64,000 nucleotides of DNA from an uncultured Mycolicibacterium sp. (GCF_937941905.1 NZ_CALDGS010000175.1:17681-81680); one strand, 5' to 3'; shown: positions 25,688 to 35,154, counted from the first letter of the stretch. Program-made: numbers and translations. The notes: generated by a model not told the origin, from the letters alone.

Positions 25688-27033
25688 CGCCGCACCAGCA
25701 GTCCGTCGGTGGCGGCGGCCGGACGCGGCTCGAGCGGTTCCTCGGGATAGCCGATCGCAATGGCGCCCAACGGTTTCCAATCCTGTGGCAGGTCGAGTTC
25801 GGTGCGCACCGGTTCCGGGGCGAAGATCGTCGAGCCCACCCAGCAGCTGCCGACCCCGCGCGCGGCGAGCGCCACCAGCAGGGCCTGCACCGCCGCGCCG
25901 CCGGCCACGGTGAACATGGTCTGTTCGGCGGCGGTGCGCCGTTCGTCCGGGTATCGGTGCGCACCGTCGGCGGTCAGCATGGGGATGATCAATTCCGGTG
26001 CGTCGTAAAGGATCCGGCCACGAGCAACCCGGCGTTCGACGGCGTCCTCGGGCATCCCGTCGCGGCGCAGGTCGTCGCGCCAGCGCTGCTGCATCCGGTC
26101 CAGCAGCCGAGTACGCCGGTCGCGGTCGCGCACCCACACGAACCGCACCGGCCGGGTGTGATGCGGTGCGGGCGCGGTGAGCGCCTCGCCGACCGCGGTC
26201 TCGATCAGCTCCGGATCCACCGGTTGCGGGGCGAACCGCCGCACCGACCGGCGCATCAGCACCGCCTGGGCGCGGCCCAGTTCGATCGCCTCGGCGGTGC
26301 CCAGCCAGAACAGGTCCTCGGTGCCCGCGCGTACCAGGTCGTGTGCGCAGGAACCGTTGTCGTGCAATTTCATTCCGCGCACCACCGCGACCGGAACGGC
26401 GGTCAGCTTGCCCTTCACCAGGTCGGCGGCGGCGGCGATCTCGTCGGCGACGGCCACCTCGGTGACGAACAGCTCGTTGCCGTGCCGGTCGCGGGCGCCG
26501 GCGTAGCCGTGCAGCACCGTGATGCCGGCCGCGCCGATGGCCACGTCGGTCTGCCCGGAGCGCCAGGCCCGGCCCATGGTGTCGGTGATCACCACCCCGA
26601 CGGTCACCCCGAGCCGCTCCCGCAGCCCGGCGCGCAGCGCGGCGGCGCTGCGGTCCGGATCCCGCGGCAGCAGCGCCAGCTCACCGGAGTCGACGTTGGA
26701 GCCGTCCACCCCGGCCGCGGCCTGCACCAGCCCGATGGCGTTCTCGGTGATCAGCGTGCGGCCCTTGCGCGCCAGCACCCGGACCGCCTCGGCGTCGACG
26801 AGCCTGCGGCGCAGCGCATCGCGCTCCTCGGGGTCGGTGGGGGCGGGCACGATCCGGCCCTCGCACTTGGACACCACTTTGCTGGTCACCACCACGACGT
26901 CGTCGTCGCGCAGCCAGGGCGCGGCGGCCGCGATGGCCGCGGCCAGGTCGTCGCCGGGCCGGAACTCGGGCAGTCCGGTCACCGGCAGCAGCTCGACGGC
27001 CGCGGCGGTGCCGTGATCGACCGGCCCGGTCAT
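25684..27033 (-). CDS. fbiB: Coenzyme F420-0:L-glutamate ligase / reductase FbiB
   Basis: 449 aa, same length as M. tuberculosis FbiB (Rv3262). N-terminal CofE-like domain adds glutamates to F420: DDDVVVVTSKVVSKCEGR, VDGSNVDSGELALLPRDPD, GVVITDTMGRAWRSGQTDVA. The C-terminal domain (from about residue 245) is nitroreductase-like and FMN-binding; it reduces dehydro-F420. Motifs there: RRSVRRFAPQPVDPELIE and ALAARGVGSCWVGSTIF. The ATG overlaps the fbiA stop (ATGA), so the pair is coupled. Confidence 0.95.
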   Translation of the reverse strand: MTGPVDHGTAAAVELLPVTGLPEFRPGDDLAAAIAAAAPWLRDDDVVVVTSKVVSKCEGRIVPAPTDPEERDALRRRLVDAEAVRVLARKGRTLITENAIGLVQAAAGVDGSNVDSGELALLPRDPDRSAAALRAGLRERLGVTVGVVITDTMGRAWRSGQTDVAIGAAGITVLHGYAGARDRHGNELFVTEVAVADEIAAAADLVKGKLTAVPVAVVRGMKLHDNGSCAHDLVRAGTEDLFWLGTAEAIELGRAQAVLMRRSVRRFAPQPVDPELIETAVGEALTAPAPHHTRPVRFVWVRDRDRRTRLLDRMQQRWRDDLRRDGMPEDAVERRVARGRILYDAPELIIPMLTADGAHRYPDERRTAAEQTMFTVAGGAAVQALLVALAARGVGSCWVGSTIFAPEPVRTELDLPQDWKPLGAIAIGYPEEPLEPRPAAATDGLLVRR

Positions 27034-28028
27034 CGCGGCAGTCCCTCGCCGAGGCCGGCCAGCTCCAGCCCGGCCCGCACCATCTCGGCGGTGGCGGCCG
27101 GGTCGGTCATCAGCAGCGGCACCGCGCGCACCTGCACCCCGTCGATCTGCGCGGTGTCGCCCTCGTGGACCAGCCAGCCGTCCAGGATGCCGGTGCCGCT
27201 GCGCGCGCCGTAGTGACGCCCCACCGCTTCGGCGGTGGCTGCGACGCCGATCACCGACAGGCAGACATCGGCCATGCCGCGCAACGGTTTTGCTCCGACG
27301 ATGGGGGAGTAGCCGATGACCGGTGCCGGCGTGGTGCGCAAGGCGGCCCGGATGCCCGGGACGGCCAGGATCGCGCCGATGCTGACCACCGGGTTGGACG
27401 GCGCGACGAGCACGACGTCGGCCGAGGCGATGGCCTCGGTCACCCCGGGGCCGGCGGTGGCCTGCTCGGCCCCGATGAACGCGAAGCTGTGGGTGGGCAC
27501 CTTGGCCCGGTGGCGCACCCACCACTCCTGGAAGTGGATCGCCCGCCGGGACCCGTCGTCGGGGTCGGTGATCACCACGTGGGTCTCGCAGCGGTCGTCG
27601 CTGGCCGGCAGCAACCGGGCCCCCGGCGACCAGCGTTTGCACAGCGCCTCGGTCACCTGCGACAGCGGGTAGCCGGCCCGCAGCAGCTGGGTCCGCACCA
27701 GGTGCGTGGCCAGGTCGCGGTCGCCCAGCCCGAACCAGTCCGGCTGCACCCCGTAGGCGGCGAGTTCCTCTTTGGCATGCCAGGTTTCGTTGCGGTGCCC
27801 CCACCCGCGCTCGGGATCGACCGCACCCCCTAGGGTGTACATACAGGTGTCGAGATCCGGGCAGATGCGCACGCCGAACATCCACGCGTCGTCGCCGACG
27901 TTGACGATCGCGGTCAGCTCGTCCTGCCCGGCCGACCCGGAACCGAACTGACCCAACCGGAGGAGGTGCTGCACACCGAGCAGGAAGCGGGCACCACCGA
28001 CGCCACCGACTAGAACCGTGACCTTCAC
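27030..28028 (-). CDS. fbiA: F420 precursor transferase FbiA (CofD family)
   Basis: 332 aa, equivalent to Rv3261. It transfers the phospho-lactate/phosphoenolpyruvate moiety from its guanylyl carrier to the deazaflavin Fo. N-terminal VTVLVGGVGGARFLLGVQ, ELTAIVNVGDDAWMFGVRI (metal-binding Asp), LVAPSNPVVSIGAILAVPGI and GYSPIVGAKPL are all family motifs. First gene of fbiA-fbiB-NUDIX. The ATG start is 291 bp from the divergent whiB2. Confidence 0.94.
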   Translation of the reverse strand: MKVTVLVGGVGGARFLLGVQHLLRLGQFGSGSAGQDELTAIVNVGDDAWMFGVRICPDLDTCMYTLGGAVDPERGWGHRNETWHAKEELAAYGVQPDWFGLGDRDLATHLVRTQLLRAGYPLSQVTEALCKRWSPGARLLPASDDRCETHVVITDPDDGSRRAIHFQEWWVRHRAKVPTHSFAFIGAEQATAGPGVTEAIASADVVLVAPSNPVVSIGAILAVPGIRAALRTTPAPVIGYSPIVGAKPLRGMADVCLSVIGVAATAEAVGRHYGARSGTGILDGWLVHEGDTAQIDGVQVRAVPLLMTDPAATAEMVRAGLELAGLGEGLPR

Positions 28029-28319
28029 ATCTGCCGACCCTATGCGGTCGGCGCGGCGAAGGTGGCACCGCGGTCACCGAGCGGACACGCCGGGATCGCG
28101 ACACGCCGAAAAGTGATCACGGGATGGTATGAATTCCTGTTCAACCGCTTGACCGGAACAGCTCACACGTGTGTAATCACACCAGTGTCATTTCCGGTTC
28201 GTCGACCGCTTCCGGTGTCGCAGACCGAGATTCGATCACTTGTTCGAATTGAGATGGCCGCACATCACAAATAGTGGGGCTCCGTTGGGGGATCTTGAGA
28301 CCAGGTGAGGAGGCGGAAC
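28029..28319. promoter_or_regulatory. fbiA-whiB2 divergent control region
   Basis: About 290 bp, less GC-rich than the flanks. It contains a palindrome CACACGTGTG at 28164-28173 that runs into GTGTaatcACAC (28171-28182), likely protein-binding sites. The last 15 bp hold a strong ribosome binding site for whiB2 (GAGGAGG). Confidence 0.4.
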
Positions 28320-28706
28320 ATGGCTTATGGGAGCGGCGATTTCGATCGTGCGGCAGGATTCGGCAGCCGAATGCTCGGCGACGCGGTGCCGCAGACACGT
28401 GTCAAGACCGAGGCGGTGCCGTTGACGCTCGGCCGACCGAAATTGAGTGTGGTGTCGGACGACTTCGCCATCGGCGGTGCGGCCACCGACGAACAGTGGC
28501 AGGAGCGCGCGTTGTGCGCCCAGACCGATCCGGAGGCCTTCTTCCCGGAGAAGGGCGGATCCACCCGCGAGGCCAAGCGGATCTGCATGGGCTGCGAGGT
28601 GCGGGACGCCTGCCTGGAGTACGCCCTCGCCAACGACGAGCGGTTCGGCATCTGGGGGGGATTGTCCGAGCGGGAACGGCGACGCCTCAAGCGAGGCATC
28701 AGCTGA
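28320..28706 (+). CDS. whiB2: WhiB2/WhmD iron-sulfur regulator
   Basis: 128 aa, close in size to M. smegmatis WhmD. WhiB proteins bind a [4Fe-4S] cluster and the SigA subunit; WhmD is needed for division and septation. The four Cys are in RALCAQTDP, KRICMGCEVRDACLEYAL, and the G-x-W-G-G loop is FGIWGGLSERERRRLKRG. The ATG at 28320 has GGTGAGGAGG upstream and gives MAYGSGDFDR, like WhmD. A GTG five codons earlier lies within the ribosome binding site. Equivalent to Rv3260c. Confidence 0.95.
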   Translation: MAYGSGDFDRAAGFGSRMLGDAVPQTRVKTEAVPLTLGRPKLSVVSDDFAIGGAATDEQWQERALCAQTDPEAFFPEKGGSTREAKRICMGCEVRDACLEYALANDERFGIWGGLSERERRRLKRGIS

Positions 28707-28736
28707 CGCCCGCCGCGACCCGCGGCGGGCGTCTTT
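28706..28736 (+). terminator. Terminator after whiB2
   Basis: Perfect 12-bp stem (ACGCCCGCCGCG / CGCGGCGGGCGT) with a 3-nt loop, followed by CTTT. It starts at the last base of the whiB2 stop codon and lies between the convergent whiB2 and Rv3259-like genes, so it can act on both. Confidence 0.75.
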
Positions 28737-28758
28737 GGTCCGGGCGGTCGCTGCCCGG

Positions 28759-29226
28759 TCAGTCCTCGTCGTAGCTCGGGTCGATCACCTGCGGCTCGAC
28801 CCCCAGATAGGTGGCCACCTGCGCCACCAGAATCTCGTGCAACAGCTCGGCGAGCTCGGCGGAGTCCTTGGCCCGCCGCTCGATGGGCTTGCGGAACAAC
28901 ACGATCCGGGCCCGCGTCGGGTTGCCCCGGACATCCACCCCGGCCGGGATGAGCCGCGCCAGCGGCACCGGCCCGTCGGCCACCACCTCCGGCGGCCAGT
29001 GCACCGTCTCCGGATCGCGCGGCGAGATCCGCGGGATCTCGTCCACCGCCACGTCCAGCCCCGTCAGCCGCTCCCGCCACCGCCGCTCGATCGGCTCGTA
29101 GGCCTCCAGCACCGCCATGTCGAAGCGCTCGGCGCGGGTGCGCCAGCCCGGCATGGTCGGGGGGATCAGCGGTCCGCGGATCTCGCGGCGACCGCGACGC
29201 ACTCCCCGTAGTTCCCGATGGGCCAC
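28759..29226 (-). CDS. Zincin-like metallopeptidase family protein (Rv3259 type)
   Basis: 155 aa. Start GTG gives MAHRELRGVRRGRREIRGPL, as in Rv3259. The Zincin_1-type region near the end reads ELLHEILVAQVATYLGVEPQ: His and Glu of HExxH are there but the second His is not. So either the metal site differs or it is not a protease. FRKPIERRAKDSAELAELL is the conserved segment before it. It is divergent from the DUF3499 gene. The function is unknown. Confidence 0.8.
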   Translation of the reverse strand: MAHRELRGVRRGRREIRGPLIPPTMPGWRTRAERFDMAVLEAYEPIERRWRERLTGLDVAVDEIPRISPRDPETVHWPPEVVADGPVPLARLIPAGVDVRGNPTRARIVLFRKPIERRAKDSAELAELLHEILVAQVATYLGVEPQVIDPSYDED

Positions 29227-29307
29227 GCGCCGATCGTAACGGTTAGCTATCGACGCCCCGGGGCCGCGCGTGTCCGTCGGCGCCCGGCGGGCGGCCGCGA
29301 TAGCCTC

Positions 29308-29739
29308 ATGCGCGTGAAAACTCCCCGTCGCTGCTGCCGGCCCGGGTGTCCACACTATGCGGTCGCGACGCTGACCTTCGTCTACTCCGACTCGACGGCA
29401 GTCGTCGGCCCGCTGGCGACCGTACCGGAGCCGCATTCCTGGGACCTGTGTGTGGACCATGCCAGCCGGATCACCGCGCCGCGTGGCTGGGAGCTGGTGC
29501 GGCATGCCGGACCGCTGCCGACGAACCCCGACGAGGACGATCTGGTGGCGCTCGCCGACGCCGTGCGCGAGCACCCGGACCGCCCCCGGCCGCTGGCCGG
29601 CGGCGTGGTCGCCGGGTTCTCCGACCCCCTGACCAACGGCCCGGTCGCCGGCACGGCCGGCCGAGCGGTGCTCAGCCCGCCGGCCCAGACCGGCCGCCGG
29701 CGCGGTCATCTGCGGGTGCTGCCCGACCCGCCGGAGTAG
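29308..29739 (+). CDS. DUF3499-family protein
   Basis: 143 aa, equivalent to Rv3258c. The N-terminus PRRCCRPGCPHYAVATLTFVY and SWDLCVDHASRI provide Cys and His residues that look like a zinc site. The rest is low in complexity and ends RRGHLRVLPDP. The ATG at 29308 is used here, but TAGCCT (29301-29306) is a good -10 placed 7 nt before an in-frame GTG at 29314, so a leaderless start two codons later is possible. Function unknown. Confidence 0.85.
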   Translation: MRVKTPRRCCRPGCPHYAVATLTFVYSDSTAVVGPLATVPEPHSWDLCVDHASRITAPRGWELVRHAGPLPTNPDEDDLVALADAVREHPDRPRPLAGGVVAGFSDPLTNGPVAGTAGRAVLSPPAQTGRRRGHLRVLPDPPE

Positions 29740-29803
29740 CGGCAGTGCGGCATCCCCGGGGCGGCTAGGCTGACGCCAAGACCATCCGTCCACGAGGAGC
29801 TCT

Positions 29804-31204
29804 ATGTCCTGGCCTGCCGAGGCTGTACACCGTGTCATCAAGGCATACGACGTGCGCGGTCTGGTCGGTGAGGAGATCACCGAGGAGTTCGTCGCCGACG
29901 TCGGCGCCGCCTTCGCCCGGCTGGTCCGTGCCGAGGCGACCGACGGCGACGGCGGCCGCATCGTCGTCGGCCACGACATGCGCACCAGCTCGCCGGCCCT
30001 GGCCGAGGCGTTCGCCCGCGGCGTGACCGCCCAGGGCCTCGACGTGGTGCGCATCGGGCTGTCCTCGACCGACCAGCTCTACTTCGCCTCCGGCTTCCTG
30101 AACTGCCCCGGCGCGATGTTCACCGCCAGCCACAACCCGGCCGCCTACAACGGCATCAAGCTGTGCCGGGCCGGCGCCAAGCCGGTCGGCCGCGACACCG
30201 GGCTGGCCACCATCAGCGCCGAACTGATCGCCGGCGTGCCCGGCTACGACGGCGCCCCCGGCCGGATCGTCGACCGCGACGTGCTCGACGACTACGGCCG
30301 GTTCCTGCGCTCGCTGGTCGAGCTCGACGGGCTGCGGCCGCTGCGGGTGGCCGTCGACGCCGGCAACGGCATGGCCGGGCACACCGCACCCGCGGTGCTC
30401 GGGCCGATCCCGTCGATCACGCTGGAGCCGTTGTACTTCGAGCTCGACGGCACCTTCCCGAACCACGAGGCCAACCCGCTGGACCCGGCCAACCTGGTCG
30501 ACCTGCAGTCCTACGTGGTGTCCACCGGCGCGGACATCGGCCTGGCCTTCGACGGCGACGCCGACCGGTGTTTCGTCGTCGACGAGCGGGGGAACCCGGT
30601 GTCCCCGTCGGCGGTGACCGCCCTGGTCGCCGCCCGCGAACTGAACCGGGAGATCGGTGCCACGGTGATCCACAACCTGATCACCTCGCGCGCGGTGCCG
30701 GAGCTGATCGCCGAACGGGGCGGGACGCCGGTGCGCTCGCGGGTCGGGCATTCGTTCATCAAGGCGCTGATGGCCGAGACCGGCGCCATCTTCGGCGGGG
30801 AGCACTCGGCGCACTACTACTTCCGCGACTTCTGGGGCGCCGACTCCGGGATGCTCGCGGCGCTGCACGTGCTGGCCGCGCTCGGCGAGCAGGACCGGCC
30901 GCTGTCCGAACTGATGGCCGACTACCAGCGCTACGAGGCCTCCGGCGAGATCAACTTCACCGTCGCCGACGCCCGCGCCTGTGTGGACGAGGTGCTCAGG
31001 CACTTCGCCGGCCGCATCCAGTCCCTCGACCACCTCGACGGGGTGACGGTCGACCTCGGCGACGGCACCTGGTTCAACCTGCGCAGCTCCAACACCGAGC
31101 CGCTGCTGCGGCTCAATGTCGAGGCGCGCACCCGCGAGATCGTCGACGACATCGTCGAGCAGGTCGGTGCGCGGATCGCCGCGGTGAGCGAGGGCGTGCC
31201 GTGA
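29804..31204 (+). CDS. manB: Phosphomannomutase / phosphoglucomutase
   Basis: 466 aa alpha-D-phosphohexomutase, equivalent to Rv3257c (also called pmmA or manB). It interconverts mannose-6-phosphate and mannose-1-phosphate, feeding GDP-mannose synthesis. Phosphoserine loop: FTASHNPAAYNGIK. Metal loop: FDGDADRCF. Sugar loop: GGEHSAHYYF. Phosphate-binding tail: RSSNTEPLLRLNVEA. ATG start with GAGGAG; TAGGCT at 29766-29771 may be the -10. Its stop overlaps the GTG of the next gene (GTGA). Confidence 0.95.
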   Translation: MSWPAEAVHRVIKAYDVRGLVGEEITEEFVADVGAAFARLVRAEATDGDGGRIVVGHDMRTSSPALAEAFARGVTAQGLDVVRIGLSSTDQLYFASGFLNCPGAMFTASHNPAAYNGIKLCRAGAKPVGRDTGLATISAELIAGVPGYDGAPGRIVDRDVLDDYGRFLRSLVELDGLRPLRVAVDAGNGMAGHTAPAVLGPIPSITLEPLYFELDGTFPNHEANPLDPANLVDLQSYVVSTGADIGLAFDGDADRCFVVDERGNPVSPSAVTALVAARELNREIGATVIHNLITSRAVPELIAERGGTPVRSRVGHSFIKALMAETGAIFGGEHSAHYYFRDFWGADSGMLAALHVLAALGEQDRPLSELMADYQRYEASGEINFTVADARACVDEVLRHFAGRIQSLDHLDGVTVDLGDGTWFNLRSSNTEPLLRLNVEARTREIVDDIVEQVGARIAAVSEGVP

Positions 31205-32274
31205 GCGCCGCCGCTGTGGTGGACCTCGACGACACCGAGGGCCTGCAGGCCGCCGACCGGCAGGGGCTGCTCTGGTCGGCGTCGATGGCCGGTGCGCAGG
31301 TGCGGGCCACCGCGGCGGCATTGGACGAGGGCGAGCTGGAACCGGTGCGCGCCGATCGACCGCCGCGCACCGTGGTCTGGCTCGCCGGCCGGGGCCCGGC
31401 CGAGGCCGCCGGGCTGACGCTGGCCGCCGCCCTGGGCGGCGCGCTGGCCGCGCCGATCGTGCCGGCGGCCCAGCTGCCGCCCTGGCTCGGGGCGCTGGAC
31501 GTGATGGTGGTCGCCGGTGACGACCCCGGTGACCCGGCGCTGGTGGGGGCGGCCGCGGCCGCGGTGCGCCGGGGTGCGCGGGTGATCGTCGCCGCCCCGT
31601 ACGAGGGGCCGCTGCGCGACGCCACCGCGGGCCGGGCGGTCGCCCTCGCGCCCCGGCTGCGGGTGTCCGACGACTTCGGCTTCATCCGCTACCTGGCCGC
31701 CGGCCTGGCGGTGCTGCAGACGGTCGGCGTCGGCCTGCACACCGACCTGGCCGCGCTGGCCGACGAGCTCGACGCCGAGACGCTGCGCAACAGCGTGGGC
31801 CGGGAGCTGTTCACCAATCCCGCCAAGACCCTGGCCGACCGGATGAGCGGACGCGCGGTGGTGCTGGCCGGCGACAACGCCGCCACCCTGGCGCTGGCCC
31901 GCCACGGCGCGGCGGTCATGCTGCGCATCGCGCACACCGCGGTCGCCGCGGCCGGGCTGGTCGACGTGATGGTGGCGCTGCGCACCGGGATGGGGGCCGC
32001 CCCGGGCGGGGCGGCGTCGATCTTCCACGACGAGCAGATCGACGGGCCGCTGCCGCAGCGGGTGCGGGCGTTCGTGCTGAGCACCGAGGAGGAGCGGCCG
32101 GTCGTCTCGGCGCGGGTCGAGGGGTTCGACGACATCGACGTCCTCGGGGCACAGGACGTGCCCGACGTCGCCGCCGAGCCCGCGTCCGGCGCCGGGCGGA
32201 TCGAGCGACAACTGGCAACGTTGGCCGTCCGGCTGGAGATGACGGCCGTGTACCTGCGATTGGTTCGAGGTTAG
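31201..32274 (+). CDS. TobH-family protein, SIS-like
   Basis: 357 aa, equivalent to Rv3256c. It lies between phosphomannomutase and mannose-6-phosphate isomerase, and this family has an isomerase-like (SIS) fold. Visible parts: LLWSASMAGAQVRATAAAL, TVVWLAGRGPAEAAGLTLAA, VIVAAPYEGPL and DDFGFIRYLAAGLAVLQTVG. No catalytic residues can be named. The GTG at 31201 overlaps the previous TGA by 4 nt, so it is translated with manB. It probably supports mannose phosphate metabolism; exact role unknown. Confidence 0.82.
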   Translation: MSAAAVVDLDDTEGLQAADRQGLLWSASMAGAQVRATAAALDEGELEPVRADRPPRTVVWLAGRGPAEAAGLTLAAALGGALAAPIVPAAQLPPWLGALDVMVVAGDDPGDPALVGAAAAAVRRGARVIVAAPYEGPLRDATAGRAVALAPRLRVSDDFGFIRYLAAGLAVLQTVGVGLHTDLAALADELDAETLRNSVGRELFTNPAKTLADRMSGRAVVLAGDNAATLALARHGAAVMLRIAHTAVAAAGLVDVMVALRTGMGAAPGGAASIFHDEQIDGPLPQRVRAFVLSTEEERPVVSARVEGFDDIDVLGAQDVPDVAAEPASGAGRIERQLATLAVRLEMTAVYLRLVRG

Positions 32275-32278
32275 ACAC

Positions 32279-33505
32279 GTGCACCTGTTACGCGGCGCGG
32301 TGCGGACCTACGCGTGGGGTTCGCGTACCGCCATCGCCGAGTTCACCGGAAGACGTGCTCCCACGGTGCATCCGGAGGCCGAACTGTGGTTCGGCGCGCA
32401 CCCGGGTGACCCGGCCCACCTGCAGACCGCCGACGGCGAGCGGTCGCTGCTCGAGGTGATCACCGAGGACCCGGAGGGCCAGCTCGGTGCCGCCAGCCGG
32501 GCCCGGTTCGGCGACCGGCTGCCGTTCCTGGTCAAGGTGCTGGCCGCCGACGAACCGCTGTCGTTGCAGGCCCACCCGAGCGCCGAACAGGCCGAACAGG
32601 GCTTCGACCGGGAGGAGCAGCTCGGCATCCCGGTCTCGGCGCCGACCCGCAACTACCGCGACCGCAGCCACAAGCCGGAGCTGCTGGTGGCCCTCGGGCC
32701 GTTCGAGGCGCTGGCCGGGTTCCGGCCGGTGGCGCGCACCATCGAGCTGCTGCGGGCGCTGTCGGTGCCGGAGCTGGATCCCTACCTGAACCTGCTGGTC
32801 GGCCAGCCGGACGCCGACGGGCTGCGCACCCTGTTCACCACCTGGATCACCGCGCCGCAGCCCGACCTGGACGCGCTGATCCCGGCCGTGCTCGAGGGTG
32901 CGGTCAACTACATCCGTTCCGGCGAAACCGAATTCGCGGCCGAGATGAAGACCGCGCTGGAGCTCGGGGAGCGCTACCCGGGCGATGCCGGTGTGCTGGC
33001 CGCGCTGCTGCTCAACCGGATCAGCCTGGCCCCGGGCGAGGCGATCTACCTGCCGGCCGGCAACCTGCACGCCTATCTGCACGGCATCGGCGTCGAGGTG
33101 ATGGCCAACTCCGACAACGTGCTGCGCGGCGGGCTGACCCCCAAGCACGTCGACGTCCCGGAACTGCTGCGGGTGCTGGATTTCACGCCCACCTGCGAGC
33201 CCGGGATCAAACCCGAATCGGCTTCGGATCCAATGGAGCTGGTCTACGACACACCGGCGGCGGAGTTCGCCGTGTCGGTGCTGCGCGTCGACGGGCCGCG
33301 GGTCGGCCACGAGATCGACGCCCCGGCCCGGCACGACGGCCCGCAGGTGCTGCTGTGTACCGAGGGGCGGGTCACCGTGTGCGCCAAGGCCGACGAGGTG
33401 TCGCTGGCCCGCGGCGCGGCGGCCTGGGTGGCCGCCGACGACGGCCCGATCCGGCTGACCGCGCACGAACCGACCACGCTGTTCCGGGTCACCGTCGGCA
33501 TCTGA
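32279..33505 (+). CDS. manA: Mannose-6-phosphate isomerase, type I
   Basis: 408 aa zinc enzyme converting fructose-6-phosphate and mannose-6-phosphate. Motifs: TYAWGSRTAIAEF, ELWFGAHPGDPAHL, LQAHPSAEQAEQGF, YRDRSHKPELLVAL (zinc ligands) and LPAGNLHAYLHGIGVEVMAN. GTG start 4 nt after the previous stop. With the two genes before it and the manB at 24017 it completes the path from fructose-6-phosphate to GDP-mannose. Equivalent to Rv3255c. Confidence 0.95.
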   Translation: MHLLRGAVRTYAWGSRTAIAEFTGRRAPTVHPEAELWFGAHPGDPAHLQTADGERSLLEVITEDPEGQLGAASRARFGDRLPFLVKVLAADEPLSLQAHPSAEQAEQGFDREEQLGIPVSAPTRNYRDRSHKPELLVALGPFEALAGFRPVARTIELLRALSVPELDPYLNLLVGQPDADGLRTLFTTWITAPQPDLDALIPAVLEGAVNYIRSGETEFAAEMKTALELGERYPGDAGVLAALLLNRISLAPGEAIYLPAGNLHAYLHGIGVEVMANSDNVLRGGLTPKHVDVPELLRVLDFTPTCEPGIKPESASDPMELVYDTPAAEFAVSVLRVDGPRVGHEIDAPARHDGPQVLLCTEGRVTVCAKADEVSLARGAAAWVAADDGPIRLTAHEPTTLFRVTVGI

Positions 33506-33578
33506 ACGAGCAACTCGGCCCGAACCGTGCCGGGAACTGGGTAGATTTGCGGCCTGATCCCGAGGTGGGGGGAATGCG

Positions 33579-35033
33579 ATGTCCGGCAGATGGCGGACCA
33601 AGTCGGTGGAGCAGTCGATCGCCGAGACCGACGCACCGGAGACCCGGCTGCGCAAGACCCTGAACTGGTGGGATCTGACGGTCTTCGGGGTGTCGGTGGT
33701 CATCGGCGCCGGCATCTTCACCGTCACCGCCAGCACCGCGGGCCGGCTCACCGGGCCGGCCATCTCGGTGGCGTTCGTCATCGCCGCGGTCACCTGCGGG
33801 CTGGCCGCGCTGTGCTACGCCGAGTTCGCCTCCACCGTGCCGGTGGCCGGCAGTGCCTACACGTTCTCCTACGCCACCTTCGGTGAGTTCGTCGCCTGGA
33901 TCATCGGCTGGGATCTGATCCTGGAGTTCGCCGTGGCCGCCGCGGTGGTGGCCAAGGGCTGGTCCAGCTATCTCGGCACGGTGTTCGAATTCGGCGGTGG
34001 CACAGCGCAATTCGGTGTGCTTTCGGTGGACTGGGGAGCGCTGCTGATCATCGCCGTGGTGACCGTGCTGCTGTCGGTGGGCACCAAGCTGTCGGCCAAC
34101 TTCAGCCTGGCCGTCACCGCGGTCAAGGTGGGGGTGGTGCTGCTGGTGGTCGTGGTCGGCGCGTTCTACATCAAGGCGGCCAACTACTCGCCGTTCCTGC
34201 CGCCGGCCGAGCCGGCCGGGGTGTCCGGCAGCGGGGCCGAGCAGTCGCTGTTCTCGCTGCTGACCGGCGCCGAGGGCAGTCACTACGGCTGGTACGGGCT
34301 GCTGGCCGGCGCGTCCATCGTGTTCTTCGCCTTCATCGGCTTCGACATCGTCGCCACCACCGCCGAGGAGACCCGCAACCCGCAGCGCGACGTCGCGCGC
34401 GGCATCATCAGCTCGCTGGTGATCGTCACCGTGCTCTACGTCGCGGTCGCGCTGGTGCTCACCGGCATGGTGCCCTACACCGAGCTGCGCGACGCCGAAT
34501 CGCCCAACCTGGCCACGGCGTTCGCCGCCAACGGGGTGCACTGGGCGGCCAAGGTGATCTCCATCGGCGCCCTGGCCGGGCTGACCACCGTGGTGACCGT
34601 GCTGGTGCTGGGCCAGACCCGGGTGGTGTTCGCCATGGCGCGCGACGGGCTGCTGCCCCGCGGGCTGGCCCGGACCGGCCCCCGCGGCACCCCGGTGCGG
34701 ATCACGGTCATCGTCGGCGTGCTGGTGGCGCTGGCCGCCTCGGTGTTCCCCGTCGAGCGGCTGGAGGAGATGGTCAACATCGGCACGCTGTTCGCCTTCG
34801 TGCTCGTCTCGGGCGGGGTGATCGTGCTGCGCCGCACCCGCCCCGACCTGCCGCGCGGGTTCCGGGCGCCGCTGGTGCCGCTGCTGCCGGTGCTGTCGAT
34901 CCTGGCCTGCCTGTGGCTGATGCTGAACCTGACCGGCCTGACCTGGATCCGGTTCGGCATCTGGATGCTCATCGGCGTGGTCGTCTACCTCGGCTACGGC
35001 CGCCGGCACTCGCTGCTGGGGCGGTCCGCCTGA
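33579..35033 (+). CDS. APC-family amino acid permease
   Basis: 484 aa with about 12 membrane helices, equivalent to the cationic amino acid transporter Rv3253c. Helix 1 carries WDLTVFGVSVVIGAGIFTVT, with the G-x-G-I-F substrate site; AFIGFDIVATTAEETRNPQR in helix 6 and after is typical of the CAT subfamily. It probably imports Arg or Lys; the substrate is inferred from family only. ATG start. Confidence 0.9.
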   Translation: MSGRWRTKSVEQSIAETDAPETRLRKTLNWWDLTVFGVSVVIGAGIFTVTASTAGRLTGPAISVAFVIAAVTCGLAALCYAEFASTVPVAGSAYTFSYATFGEFVAWIIGWDLILEFAVAAAVVAKGWSSYLGTVFEFGGGTAQFGVLSVDWGALLIIAVVTVLLSVGTKLSANFSLAVTAVKVGVVLLVVVVGAFYIKAANYSPFLPPAEPAGVSGSGAEQSLFSLLTGAEGSHYGWYGLLAGASIVFFAFIGFDIVATTAEETRNPQRDVARGIISSLVIVTVLYVAVALVLTGMVPYTELRDAESPNLATAFAANGVHWAAKVISIGALAGLTTVVTVLVLGQTRVVFAMARDGLLPRGLARTGPRGTPVRITVIVGVLVALAASVFPVERLEEMVNIGTLFAFVLVSGGVIVLRRTRPDLPRGFRAPLVPLLPVLSILACLWLMLNLTGLTWIRFGIWMLIGVVVYLGYGRRHSLLGRSA

Positions 35034-35121
35034 CCGCGCCGCGAGCGCTCGCTTCCTGACGGGACCACTCGACGAACGCGGCGACACGCGCGCCTGCGGA
35101 GTTTTACAAATCGGTGCTGTA

Positions 35122-35154
35122 TGTCTAGACAACCGACAAATTGCGTCCTAGAGT
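35122..35154 (+). promoter_or_regulatory. Promoter and palindromic operator of the alkane operon
   Basis: TAGACA (35126-35131) and TAGAGT (35149-35154) form a -35/-10 pair with exactly 17 bp between. The -35 lies inside a perfect palindrome TGTCTAGACA (35122-35131), flanked by a wider pair TCGGT (35111) and ACCGA (35132). A repressor bound there would block RNA polymerase. The TetR gene at the end of the operon is the obvious candidate. Confidence 0.6.
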
